Shown here one piece after another: positions 1 through 10,430 of a DNA stretch of 64,000 bases. The stretch is from Poecilobothrus nobilitatus (lineage: Eukaryota > Arthropoda > Insecta > Diptera > Dolichopodidae): contig OX352773.1 in NCBI GenBank assembly GCA_947095535.1, forward strand, positions 89,624,670 through 89,688,669, written 5' to 3'. Numbering within the stretch: position 1 is the stretch's first letter; every line of letters starts with the position of its first letter. The position numbers were made by a program, and so were the translations under genes. The notes under the pieces are model-generated. The model was given only the letters and a program-made list of their open reading frames with translations. It did not search any database and was not told where the DNA came from.

Positions 1-432
1 TCTGTTTGAATGAAAATAACTCAGTATCTGTTGAAGCTAGATATCTGAAATTTTGTGAACAAGTGTCGAATTACATGCCAATAATTTTTGTAAAATTTTG
101 TTGGTCTAGCCGGTTCAGGCTTTTTGCTCCTCTTAGAACTTAATGAAACTAGGCGTCTGCAATCTTGCAAATGAAGATCAAGTTTTATGGCAACAACTTC
201 TGTAAAATTTGATTGTGCTGGTGCAATAGATTTTGGTAGCTGTCATACAACTCCACAATTTACATAAATATATAGTAAATTGTGGAGTTGTATGACGGTA
301 GTTATAACGTCGGTACTAGAAGATCTGAAATTGTTTAAAAGATAATCAAGTTATGTAGAAACAGGATATATTACGTTCATACTGGTATCCCAGAGTTGAC
401 ATATTCTGTTCTATTGCACTCTTCCTCGTTTA
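1..432 (+). repeat. Family A interspersed repeat, copy 1 (5' end outside window)
   Basis: Shares AACTCAGTATCT, AAGCTAG and GGTATCCCAGAGTTGACA with the copies at ~5.0-6.07 kb and ~34.76-35.2 kb. The 3' end matches the other plus copy through the CACTCTTCCTCG stretch. It carries a private 22-bp inverted duplication at 242-296. Confidence 0.8.
242..296. repeat. Perfect 22-bp inverted repeat, 11-nt loop
   Basis: Arms 242-263 and 275-296 are exact reverse complements. The related repeat copies do not have the second arm, so it arose in this copy. Confidence 0.9.
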
Positions 433-569
433 TACCAAAAACTATTTTCTGATCCTCTAAACACCACAAAACGCTCCAATTTAAGCAGCCATGACTACCC
501 TATTGATTCTGTATATAAGTATTTTCAAAAGGTTCACAGGTACATTCAAATTAACAAAAAATCATCATA

Positions 570-1050
570 AAATTTTTGTAATATTGTACCTACACAAAAT
601 GAACTCATACAAAAATTGTTTCCAAATATTGAAGTCAATTATTCACACCATCAATGGTTAAGCGAACGAGTTATTTTAGCAGCAAAAAATATTGACATTG
701 ATATCATTAATCTTACTATAAAAATTATGATTAAGACACAATTGTTTACATTTAAATCAATTAATTTTTAAATTCATTGGACGTACCAGGTATACCACCA
801 CATCATTTAAGATTAAAAATCGGATTTCCAATAATTTTATTACGCAATCTCAAACCACCAATGCTATGCAATGGTACCAAATTAGTTATCAAAAAAGCCA
901 AAGCCTTGAAGCCGCAATTATTAATGGGCAATTTAAAGGAAAAAATGTGTTATTACCGATGATTCCAATGATACCATCTGATTCACCAATACAATTTAAA
1001 CGTTTTCAATTTCCCATTCGGTTAGCCTTTGTAATGACAATTATTTAAAT
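570..1050 (+). mobile_element. Helitron helicase (Pif1-like) C-terminal remnant, frameshifted
   Basis: Plus-strand frames give NFCNIVPTQNELIQKLFPNI, then [50 protein letters not shown], and after a frameshift [17 protein letters not shown] and FKRFQFPIRLAFVMTI. This is the order of the Helitron Rep/helicase C-terminal region (the LDVPG and CNGT motifs are characteristic). Stops and a frameshift mean it is dead; the terminal TC...CTRR ends were not found. Confidence 0.85.
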
Positions 1051-2142
1051 TTATTTATATACACAGAAAATGGAGAAACAAGAAATATTGTCCATAACTT
1101 AGCATTACAATAATAACATTAATTACCAATTAATAAATTTTATGAAATTAAATTTGAAAATATTCATTTTAAACAAAAAAATAGCTAACTGTTAACATGT
1201 TCTAAAAATTTAAATATGTATAAACTATTAAAAAAGGTTAAAAAAACAAATATTTGTTATATATTTTTAATTATTTAATTTTTAAAATTTCAGCAAATAT
1301 TAAAAAATATTTATAAGTTAGAAAAAAAATTAAACAACGATTATGTATGTGTATGTGTAAAACATTAGTTAAAAAAAATAGGACAAGGTTTAAAAATAAA
1401 GAAAATAATAAAGAATAATAATAATAAAGAAATTCTTGTACACGATAATAGATGACCAACAAATATAACACATATTTTATTCTGTTTCATAATCTTGTAC
1501 AAACTTGTACAATAGCTACAGTCAAGTAATCAACGGCTTAGTAAAACTAATAATTTCTGAAACTGAAGGTTAGTCAGAAATGAATAATAATAATTTAGTA
1601 GAAGCCCTATTCTTTATAGGAGTGGGAAAGAGAAAAAAAAGTACCATCAACCTATGGTTCGTTCATTAATTGAAACTGGCATAAACCATATATAAGTTTA
1701 GTTCTTTCAGTCAAAAGTCTTTTAGGAGGACTTCAAATTTATATTAAAAACTAAAAAATTTAATTAAAAAATAATTCAAAATACCTGTATAATTAAAAAA
1801 AAAATTGTTTAAAATATTGGGGAAAACAATAAAATTTAAAATTTATTATTCGTACTTATAGTTAATTTATTTTATTTATGTTATTTACCTTCATATTACT
1901 ACTCTTAAGTATATTAAAAACAAAACATGAGCAATTTATTAATATATATTAGGATTATTAATAATAATCTTAAATACATATGCAGAATTTTTATTTTAAA
2001 GTTTAGTACACACCTTAACCTAACCTATACATTATAAAAGATTTTAGTTGAATTAAAAATAATTTCATATACTTGGAATTGCATTTGACCCTCTGTTTTA
2101 GCCACCTAAAAAAATATTAACTTCTTTTTCCTATATTTCTTT
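1051..2142. other. AT-rich intergenic, nothing recognised
   Basis: Low-complexity AT with short homopolymers. The only frames are Phe/Leu/Tyr-rich chance ORFs. Confidence 0.6.
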
Positions 2143-2226
2143 GTTTTTATCCACTACCGAATAGTTAAGGCGTTGGACTGTTAATCGTACGTGCTCTGCA
2201 CGCGTCGTTTCAAATTTGAAAAATAT
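2143..2226 (+). pseudogene. tRNA-Ser-like relic or SINE head
   Basis: GTTAAGGCGTTGGACTGTTA and GTGCTCTGCACGCGT match the D-arm, anticodon arm and long variable arm of eukaryotic tRNA-Ser(GCU). The anticodon position now reads GTT, and the T-arm/B box (CGTTTCAAATT) and acceptor stem no longer pair. Likely a pseudogene or the decayed head of a SINE. Confidence 0.55.
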
Positions 2227-5000
2227 TTTCTTGTTAATGCATTTTTTGTACGTTTATACATGTATGCATTTTTTGTTTTCTATATATGTATGTATTATGT
2301 ATTATTTTTATTTAATAATCTTCTTCATAATTATATTTGCATAATGTTTCAAATTTATTTCAAATTTCAAAACCAACAGAACAGAACAGAACAGTTTACC
2401 AACAGAAATTTTATATTTTCTTAATTGTTTTTCCAAGTCCCTTTTGAAGCCGGTTCTTTATGAGACAATTATGTTATCCTAGTACTCAATCCACAGTTAA
2501 TATTCATTTCAAAGACCATTTTAATGATTAGATGTCTAGGTATAGAACAAAAATTTTCAATCCTTTTTTTTTACCTTCCTGTCAAATGTAAGAAAGGCTT
2601 CTTAACATTATCATTAATAATATCATATCAATTGAATATTTTTTTTCTTTTTTATATTTCACCTTCTAGATCTTTCATTTTTATTTTATAGTTCCTCTAA
2701 TATTTAATCAAATATTGATAAGATAAGAATGTTAAAAAGCCAGTTATTATTTAAAAATTTATATAATTATTAAACAAAGTAATTAACTTTTGCTTTTAAT
2801 TTGTTTTTGTTTTTTTTTTTACAAGCCATAAATTAAACCTAAATAAAACGACAGTTTTTTTTATTGATGTTTTGCAAGAAAATTAAAATTAAATCGAAAA
2901 AACCAGGAAAATAATAATAAAATAATAAAATTTTAAGCACATTTAAAAAAAAAAAAACAGTCATTTTAATACGTATTTTGATTTTCTTTTTAGTGTCATG
3001 ACGTAAAGAAAAAAATGGATTAAAAGAAAGATGAGCTGATTATTCATACATATCTAATTTGAGAGGCAGAATATTATGTATCAAGAAATTGAAAGAAATT
3101 ATGAAATAACATTACACATACATTAGCTGTATCCTTAAATACGAATTATATAATAAAAAAAAAAATAAAATGTAAAATAAGTCATCTCTTAGTTAATTAC
3201 TTGTAAGTATTTCATTAGTCAACAAGAATCTGACAATATCAAAAGGGTATTCTTGGTGTGTTTGGAAGATTCCCACCTCCCTTAGAAAAAAAAAAAAGTA
3301 TCTCATTATCAAAATTCAAAATATAGTCTTTTGTAATCTTTTGTATAAAACATTTGTATAAAAATTAAAAATCTTAATACATAAAATAAAAATAAAATAA
3401 ATAAAAGTACCACGAGACATTACTGTATAAATAATGAAGAATATAATCACGTGCAATCAAAAAGAAACACACGCAAAACGAGAGAGAAAAAAACTTAGAA
3501 ATCTTTTTTTTTTAAATATAAATATGAAATATTTCTGTTTTTCATTAAAATAAACAAAAAATAAAAATTTTATTCACTTTATCTTCACGTGAATGTTCAC
3601 CTAATATTATTTATTTTCTTATTTTTATTTACATTTTTAAAGATAAAATATTCTTTTTATTCTTCTTAGAACGCTAGAATTTTCTTATCTCTCATCTGAA
3701 TTAACTCATATATAATTCACTCGATTTAAATGATTTTTAAAAAAACTAATATAAATATATATATACATTTATATATATATATATATATATGTACATAGAT
3801 ATTAAAAAAAAATCTTTTAACTCGTGACTTAAAATAGACTTTGTATTAAGAAATAAAATAAAAAATAAATAAAAATGAAAAATAATTTAATTGCGCACTT
3901 TAATTTATTTAAAAAAAAAAAATAAAGTTACTTTTTTTTTGAAAGATATTTATTTATGACTTTAAAAAAACCCTTAAATTTTTTTATTTTGTATGAAATA
4001 TTTCATAATTTATATTCACTGCCGGATTTCATTAATTTTTTGTTTTATTATAAATTTATTTATGTTGATGTGATTATATTTTGAAAATTTAACTACCAGG
4101 AACCAATTAATAAAAAAGGACTATAACTGAACTGTTTCAAGAAAGATTCCTGAAAAAGACAAGTACATGATAAAAAAAAGTTAAAAGTATATGGTATACC
4201 GTTTTAAAAACGAAATTTTTAATAAAATTTGATAGATTATGGGCTCTATATTATTTTCTTTTTAGTTGAATTTAATATGTCTTTAGTTTAGTTAAAATAT
4301 ATTAACAATTAGTAACTAAGAAATATCGATTTTGGTATATCAACAATTAAGTGAAATATGAAAAATATTTTTATTTCTTTCCTTTTTTAATTGTATATAC
4401 GTACAGATATTCTATTTGGAATAAACAAAAATATTTAAAAATATCAATTCATTCCCATTAATGATTATGGAGTCGCCTTTGGTTACCTTATGCAGGATGG
4501 TGTTATATGTATTGCCGGATGTTGTAACTGACTGATAGCCCTGCCACTGTAGCAAATAGTATAAGAATAATAGGCAAATTCATTGTTTCCGTATAAAGTT
4601 TCCGCATCCCTGCCCTATATGTTTCTTTATCCGTACTCCCTAGCCAATATACTACATTGGCAGTGTAGAGTTTTATTCTATTATATTTTCTAAATGAGGA
4701 AGATGGGTTTAATCAGTAAGAAACTATTACTACAGAAGAGCGTATATTCGATGTTTTTGAAAGTTTTCCACCGTCCTTAGGGAAAAAAAATTAAAATGTT
4801 AATTTTTCTAATTTTGTATATTAAGTATAAAACTAAAATAAAATAATACAATTAGTAAATAATAATTAATTGTTCAAAATAAATATTTCGTACCATACAT
4901 TTGCTTAGCTTAAGTATCATTTACTAACAATAATTTTCAAGTTTAATTCTATTCGTTAGAAGAGTTTTTTTTTTTCATTACAATTCTTTTAATATTTTTT
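2227..5000. other. AT-rich intergenic with one higher-complexity island
   Basis: Mostly homopolymers and (AT)n. A less AT-rich island at ~4450-4785 and a shorter stretch at ~3190-3285 share a degenerate TTCCCACC/TCCCTTAG-type end, suggesting fragments of one repeat. No coding frame was found. Confidence 0.5.
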
Positions 5001-6066
5001 ATACCTGTATGAACTATGTTCAAGGGTATAATAAATTTACCATTACGTTTGTGATACCTTAAACCTTAAAGAGCTAGATATAGTGTCAAAGGTATGGATC
5101 AGCTCAGAATCGAAATCTGAGTCGATTAAGCCGTGTACGTCCGTCCGTCCTATATGATAATTCAAAAAGTAAAGGAGCTAGAAGGCTGACCTTTTTTTAC
5201 GTCACTTTTGCGAAATTGCTAGTTTTCATATATAAATGCAACTTTTTTGGCCGCCGGGTTCGAGCAGCTGCCATACAACTTATTTCCTTATATGGAAATA
5301 ACTCAGTATCTATTGAAGCTAAGTATCTGCAATTTTGCAAAATGGTACCGAGTTATAGGCCAACAACCACGGTTGTGATAGTACGATAGATTCGGGGCCA
5401 TAAAACTTCTTTTTTTAAAATAAAATAACTCAGTGTCTACCGAAGCTAGGAATCTGAAATTTGGTAAAGAGGTGTCGAGTTACATGCTAACAATTTTTGT
5501 AAAATTTATTTTAAAATTTTTTTTAAAAAAATTTAAAATTTTTTTTTAAATTTAGTTGGCCTTCTTGCACCTTTTGGAACTTAATGAAGCTAGGCGTCTG
5601 AAATCTTAGAAATGATGATCAAGTTTTATGGCAACAACTTCTGTAAATTTGGTTGTGCTGGTGCAACAAGTTCGGGTAGCTGCCATACAACTTCTTTTTT
5701 TAAATGAAAATAACTCCGAGTCTATTGAAGTTAGAGGTATCTCAAATTTTGTAAAAAGATAACGAATTGCATGCTAACAACTTCGGTAAAATTTGGTTAG
5801 ATTAGAGCAGTAGGTTCAGAGCCTTTGAAACTTTATGAAGCGAAGCGTCTGAAATCTTACAAAAGATGATCAAGTAGTGGTGCAATAGATTCGGGTAGCT
5901 GTAATAAAACTCCACAATTTACATAAATATACATCTCGGTAGTTAATACCGGTACTAAAACATCTGAAATATTTTAAAAGATGATCAAGTTTTATAGAAT
6001 TAGGATATATTACGTTCATACGGGTATCCCAGAGTTGACACAGTTTACTCTACTGCACTCTTCCTC
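5001..6066 (+). repeat. Family A interspersed repeat, fullest copy, with internal tandem units
   Basis: Starts TACCTGTATGAAC and ends GTTCATACGGGTA plus CCCAGAGTTGACACAGT, so the ends form a 13-bp inverted repeat with one mismatch. A CCGTCCGTCC microsatellite lies at ~5140. Inside are degenerate ~150-170-bp units, each with AACTCAGT, a GAAGCTAG-like motif, ATCTGAAAT and GCCATACAACTTC. No coding capacity. The superfamily is not assigned. Confidence 0.75.
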
Positions 6067-6820
6067 GTTTTTTTTTTTTGATTTTTCCTACAATATCTAA
6101 TCTTTATTATACCAACATACCTTTTTTTTTTAGAATCCTGCTATAAATAAAACAGTGATATGCTATAAAAAAAAACTTATAACAATATTAATTATTGCAA
6201 GAACTTATTAAATAAAAACCTTAAATAATACTAAAAAAAAAAAAAATTCTTTATAAAAAGAAAGAAATGCTATACATTTGACAAATTAATAACTTCTTTT
6301 TTATCAATTTATTTGTTTAATCCCGATTTTTTGTTTGTATATATTTGCTTGTTTAATTATTTTCTAATAACGCAAACAATTACTAATTACAAAAGAATGA
6401 AAGAAATGATAAAAAGAAAAAAAAAACTGAAATATAATAAAATATACCTTCTAGAGTACTTAAGAATGTTATTGTATTAATATTTATTAATTTACAACAT
6501 GTTTCTATAAATCATGCAATGAAATGCTTCTGAAAGGTAATTTTCTTTCAATTGTTAATTATGATATAATTAATAAATCTTTTTTTTTAATCCACATACG
6601 CTATATATATAGGTAATAACAATTCAAAACAATTATATCTTTTAATTATCAATTAATTTATTAATTAACTATTAAAAATAAATTTGTTGTAAATAAGTAC
6701 ATAATAGGTACAAGTTTAATTTATATATTATTGAATATTTATTATATGATATAGATAAGTAAAATATTTTATTTGATTTTAATACAATAACTTTAAAATT
6801 TTCTTTTTTTTTATCCTTAC
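6067..6820. other. AT-rich intergenic, nothing recognised
   Basis: Homopolymer-rich sequence without supported features. Confidence 0.5.
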
Positions 6821-6855
6821 TTGCTCTTGGGAGCATTAGAGTCTTCACTAGACAT
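6821..6855 (-). CDS. Candidate first coding exon of an unidentified gene (MSSEDSNAPKSK-like start)
   Basis: In a locally GC-richer patch (6830-7000), minus strand, AAAATG opens a frame encoding MSSEDSNAPKS followed by a good donor CAA/GTAAGG. Unspliced it would stop after 12 codons. The patch looks like a promoter plus first exon, but no downstream exon was recognised towards position 1. It could be chance or a transposon remnant. Confidence 0.25.
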
Positions 6856-7016
6856 TTTTACCGAACTCGGTTCGCAACTGTTATTTTGTTAATTTCCCAT
6901 AACATGCTATTCTCAGATCCAAAATAATTTTTCGTCGACAGGTGTTGTTCAGCCGATCGCTTCTTCTGGTGTCTTATTGACCGCATTCCAAGAACGATCT
7001 GGCTATATATTTTCTA

Positions 7017-7070
7017 ACTGTTTTTTAAGGGTGTACTGTTTTTTAAGGGTGAACTGTTTTTTAAGGGTGT
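7017..7070. repeat. Three tandem copies of an 18-bp unit
   Basis: ACTGTTTTTTAAGGGTGT repeats at 7017, 7035 and 7053; the second copy ends GA instead of GT. It lies just upstream of the candidate minus-strand exon. Confidence 0.85.
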
Positions 7071-8048
7071 ATATTAATAATTTTGTTTAAAATTTATTTT
7101 TAAATTAATTATTTCCTTTTATTTGTATCAGAATACACATACATACATACATACATATGCATATCTTACATTTTAAAACATAAAAATCAATTAGTAAAAT
7201 TTGAAAAAACTATCATATAAAACTCAATATTAGTTTCAAACTTTAAATTTAAGTTTTGTTTAAAATTAAAACTATATCTCGACGACGTATGGCCAAAAGT
7301 AGTATCCAGTTTGTTGAAGTGATCTAAAAACTTACAACAAGCTAAAAGTCTAGGAATCTTAAACAATCTATTTGACCCATACTTTACAAAATTCACACAG
7401 ACAAAAGAATTAATATGGTAATATCTTGACATAACACCAACACAAAATGCTATAAAGATCAAAAAACCATAAAAGAAAAAAGGCACCTACGCATGATGAC
7501 ATACTTATCATAAAAAGAACATATGAACAAACGTTTGAAAAACTCATAAGAAAAAGATACGTGATCAAAAATAAAGTGAATGCTCTTGTTAAAAAACTTG
7601 ACGCTTTGAATTAAAGATAAATTCAATTGAATTATTAATAAATTAAAAATAGCTTCACAGTTCGTTATACATAGCTTAATCCGATTAACATTACCCTTAC
7701 TCATTAACTATCATAATATGATATCATATGAGATTTTATTTTTACATGACAATACAATATTTCCTATAACTAGCTATAATAGTTATATAATAATCATTCG
7801 TTCACATTTAAAAAATACTCGTCAAGTAAGTAATTACTAATTAGTATACGAAATAGCAAATCATATATAGTTATAAATCATAAGTAATTTGACGTTTTCC
7901 TATGATTCGTTATGACTTATGATTATTATAGTTAGGACTTTGTATATCAATGTCACATCGATAACCATATCGAAAATTTATCGAATATTCATATGGAATG
8001 TTAGGTGAATTGACATGTAATAAATTTTCGGTCTAAATTAACTCTAAC
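7071..8048. other. Intergenic with weak LINE-like traces
   Basis: Plus-strand frames around 7440-7600 give AIKIKKP and KKKAPTHDDI, faintly like the K-KAPG-D segment upstream of LINE reverse transcriptase. Too decayed to call. Confidence 0.25.
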
Positions 8049-8119
8049 ATGCGAGATTTGGATATCAACTCATGTGATCTCCTTTTGTGGCCAAATGAGT
8101 TGATATCCAAATTTCGCAT
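8049..8119. repeat. 24-bp inverted repeat at the 5' junction of a LINE remnant
   Basis: Arms 8049-8072 and 8096-8119 are reverse complements with one mismatch, separated by 23 nt. The right arm runs into the LINE RNase H segment. Confidence 0.9.
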
Positions 8120-8518
8120 AGATATCGGCAGACTAGTGGCGATCATCACACGTTACTGGCCAGTAGGCACGCATGTAGCCAAATTAAGAATCCCTCACAA
8201 CACCTGCAGGAGTTGCAAAGAAGCAAACGAAAGTGACAACCTGGAGTACTTTTTTTTGCAGATATCCGGCCCTAGCTAGAGCCAGACTTCTCTCACTCAG
8301 TAAACCGTTCTATCACAGCCTCAGCGAGCTCTCTGAACACAAAATTAAAGAACTGATTCCGTATCTGAACTTCTCGGGTTGGATATGAAACCGTAAACAA
8401 CCTTAAAACACAGGTCACGTGAATGCAGTGGTGTCAAAATGGCGCAATCTAGTGCTAATTGAGGCCTTCACGCAGCATGGTGAAGGTCGTCATCCTACCT
8501 ACCTACCTAACTGTAACA
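8096..8518 (+). mobile_element. 5'-truncated non-LTR retrotransposon 3' end (RNase H tail and 3' UTR)
   Basis: The plus frame gives LVAIITRYWPVGTHVAKL, RIPHNTCRSCKEANESDN, then after a shift ARLLSLSKPFYHSLSELSEH and IPYLNFSGWI-stop. This is the C-terminal end of jockey/R1-group LINE ORF2 proteins: GHWPxGxHA, CRSC zinc-knuckle-like cysteines, then FINSTGWF. A GTGGTGTCAAAATGGCGC 3' UTR and a CTACCTACCTAC tail follow. Confidence 0.85.
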
Positions 8519-10345
8519 TTGATAATAGATTCTATATAACCCTTTATGAAAGGAAAATAAAAAGAATACTTAAAATAAGTGTCTTAACAACGATTTAGTT
8601 GAATGTCTTATAACTTATAATTAACAGATAAAAACTCATTCAAAGTACAAATTAAACTTAACCTTAGAAAAAACAGTAGAAGCGTGGATAAGGCTATAAA
8701 TAATTTTTTTTTTTTTTCTACAAAAATATATTTTGTTTTTTTTTTTTTTATATATAAGAATTATTATTTAAATAATTTTAATCCAATATTAAATAATAAT
8801 TTTAAATAATCTTGTATAAATACGTATTATATATAGGATTAATTAATAAATTTTGTGTAAAATGTTTATTCTTTTTTTTAAATTATTATCTAAAATAGAT
8901 TAGGCTTCTTATTTCTTTTATTGTTTTTTGTATTTAGATAATATTTATATACATATTATATAAACTTGAATATATTTTAAAAAAAAGCAAAAAAAAAAAC
9001 ATTGTATAACTAGATATTTATATTTCGTTATTTTCAAAGAAACGTAGTTATTTTTTATTAATTTATGATTTTTTATTATGAATAGACTGGAATTTCCTTC
9101 ATATCTATTCTTAAATCCTTTTTTAATTTCATGTAGTGAATTACTGTCGCCATAATAGCAACTGTGACGAATCTTTGATTATTAAAATTTATAACCAGGT
9201 TTTAATTACCTATAATAATCCAATTATGACATATATTCAAAAATTTATATGAAAACAATTGGTTTAGTAACAATTAAATTTATTGTTAATACGAAATTTC
9301 TATTTATACACATACATACATATATAATACCAAAATAGTTGATAAATATACATATTTAATAAAAAAAAAAAACAATACTTAATACATTGTATTAGTTTTA
9401 TATTAGATCCTTTAAATTTTATTGATTTTCTAGTACAATTCTCATTTCCTAAAAACCTATGAGACGCACCTTATCTTTTTTAAAATGGCCAAAGGAACAA
9501 ATAAAACAAGAAGATGAAGGAAGAAAACTCATTGGCTCAAAACTTTAAAATTAACAGAAAATTGATTCTTTCTGATCTCGAAAGTGTTAAGTTAAAAATT
9601 GTCATAATTTTTTGTTAAAATTTTTTGAATCATTGTCAAAATTACAAAAACATGGTAATTTAACTAATCGAATTATTTATGTATATTTTATTATGTATAA
9701 TAATATATTATGTATATTATAAATTAAACCATAACAATTAACAAACCCATCTCTTTCGCGATGTTATAAGAAAAAATTCTAATTGAAATTAACCATGAAC
9801 ATAATTAACGCCGTTAGCGCCATTATCGTGGAAAAAATAAATTTATTTTAACGCCGCCAGATGTCAAAAAAAAAACCAAAAAAAATTTAGAAAATAATAT
9901 TCAAATTTCTGTTTCATTTTGCATATTTTTAAGATTTATATATAAATAAAATTTGGGTAAACACATTTGTTCATTATTCAAATTGTCAATACTATAAAAT
10001 GAAATCAAACTGTGTTCCGAAATTATCACAGGCTTCACATTCATTTACCAGCCTCTTCAAAATATTTTTTAAAATTTTTATTTTTTTTTACTTTTGATAT
10101 TTTGTCATTTTAATTTATTATAATATAAATTTTTAAAAATATCGTGTATATATAGAATACTTTTAAAAATAATTTATTACTTTAAAATATCAATAAAATA
10201 GCAATAAATATATAAAAATCATTTTTAAGGTCATTGAAATAAAAAAAAAAAAATATTTTTAAAAAATAAAGCGAAATTCAAATTATTTGAAATATTGAAG
10301 TTAGTTGCTATTAAACAGTTAATTTATGTTCGCCTGCCACTTGAA
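8519..10345. other. AT-rich intergenic, nothing firmly recognised
   Basis: Mainly poly(A)/poly(T) and AT. A short GC-rich patch at ~9808-9860 contains GCGCC and CGCCGCCAG words; no gene could be built there. Confidence 0.5.
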
Positions 10346-10430
10346 GTACAGTGAGTAAAATTCTTGAGTACAGTGATAGGATATTCTAAGAATATAAGTA
10401 CAGTGACTAAAATTCATAGAATATCCTATC
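10346..10430. repeat. TACAGTGA direct repeats with a 13-bp hairpin
   Basis: TACAGTGA occurs three times (about 10347, 10369, 10399). GATAGGATATTCT (10375-10387) pairs perfectly with 10418-10430. Confidence 0.7.

Noticed and set aside
777..1048. Helitron helicase frames as a functional gene
   Set aside because: A frameshift and stops interrupt the domain, and the helicase N-terminal part is missing.
7187..7704. Two overlapping minus-strand frames of 81 and 99 codons
   Set aside because: No motif. The plus strand has faint LINE-like words, so these are more likely shadows of a decayed element.
10008..10070. Minus-strand LVNECEACD-like word suggesting an LTR integrase zinc finger
   Set aside because: Too short, and no flanking integrase or LTR sequence could be found.
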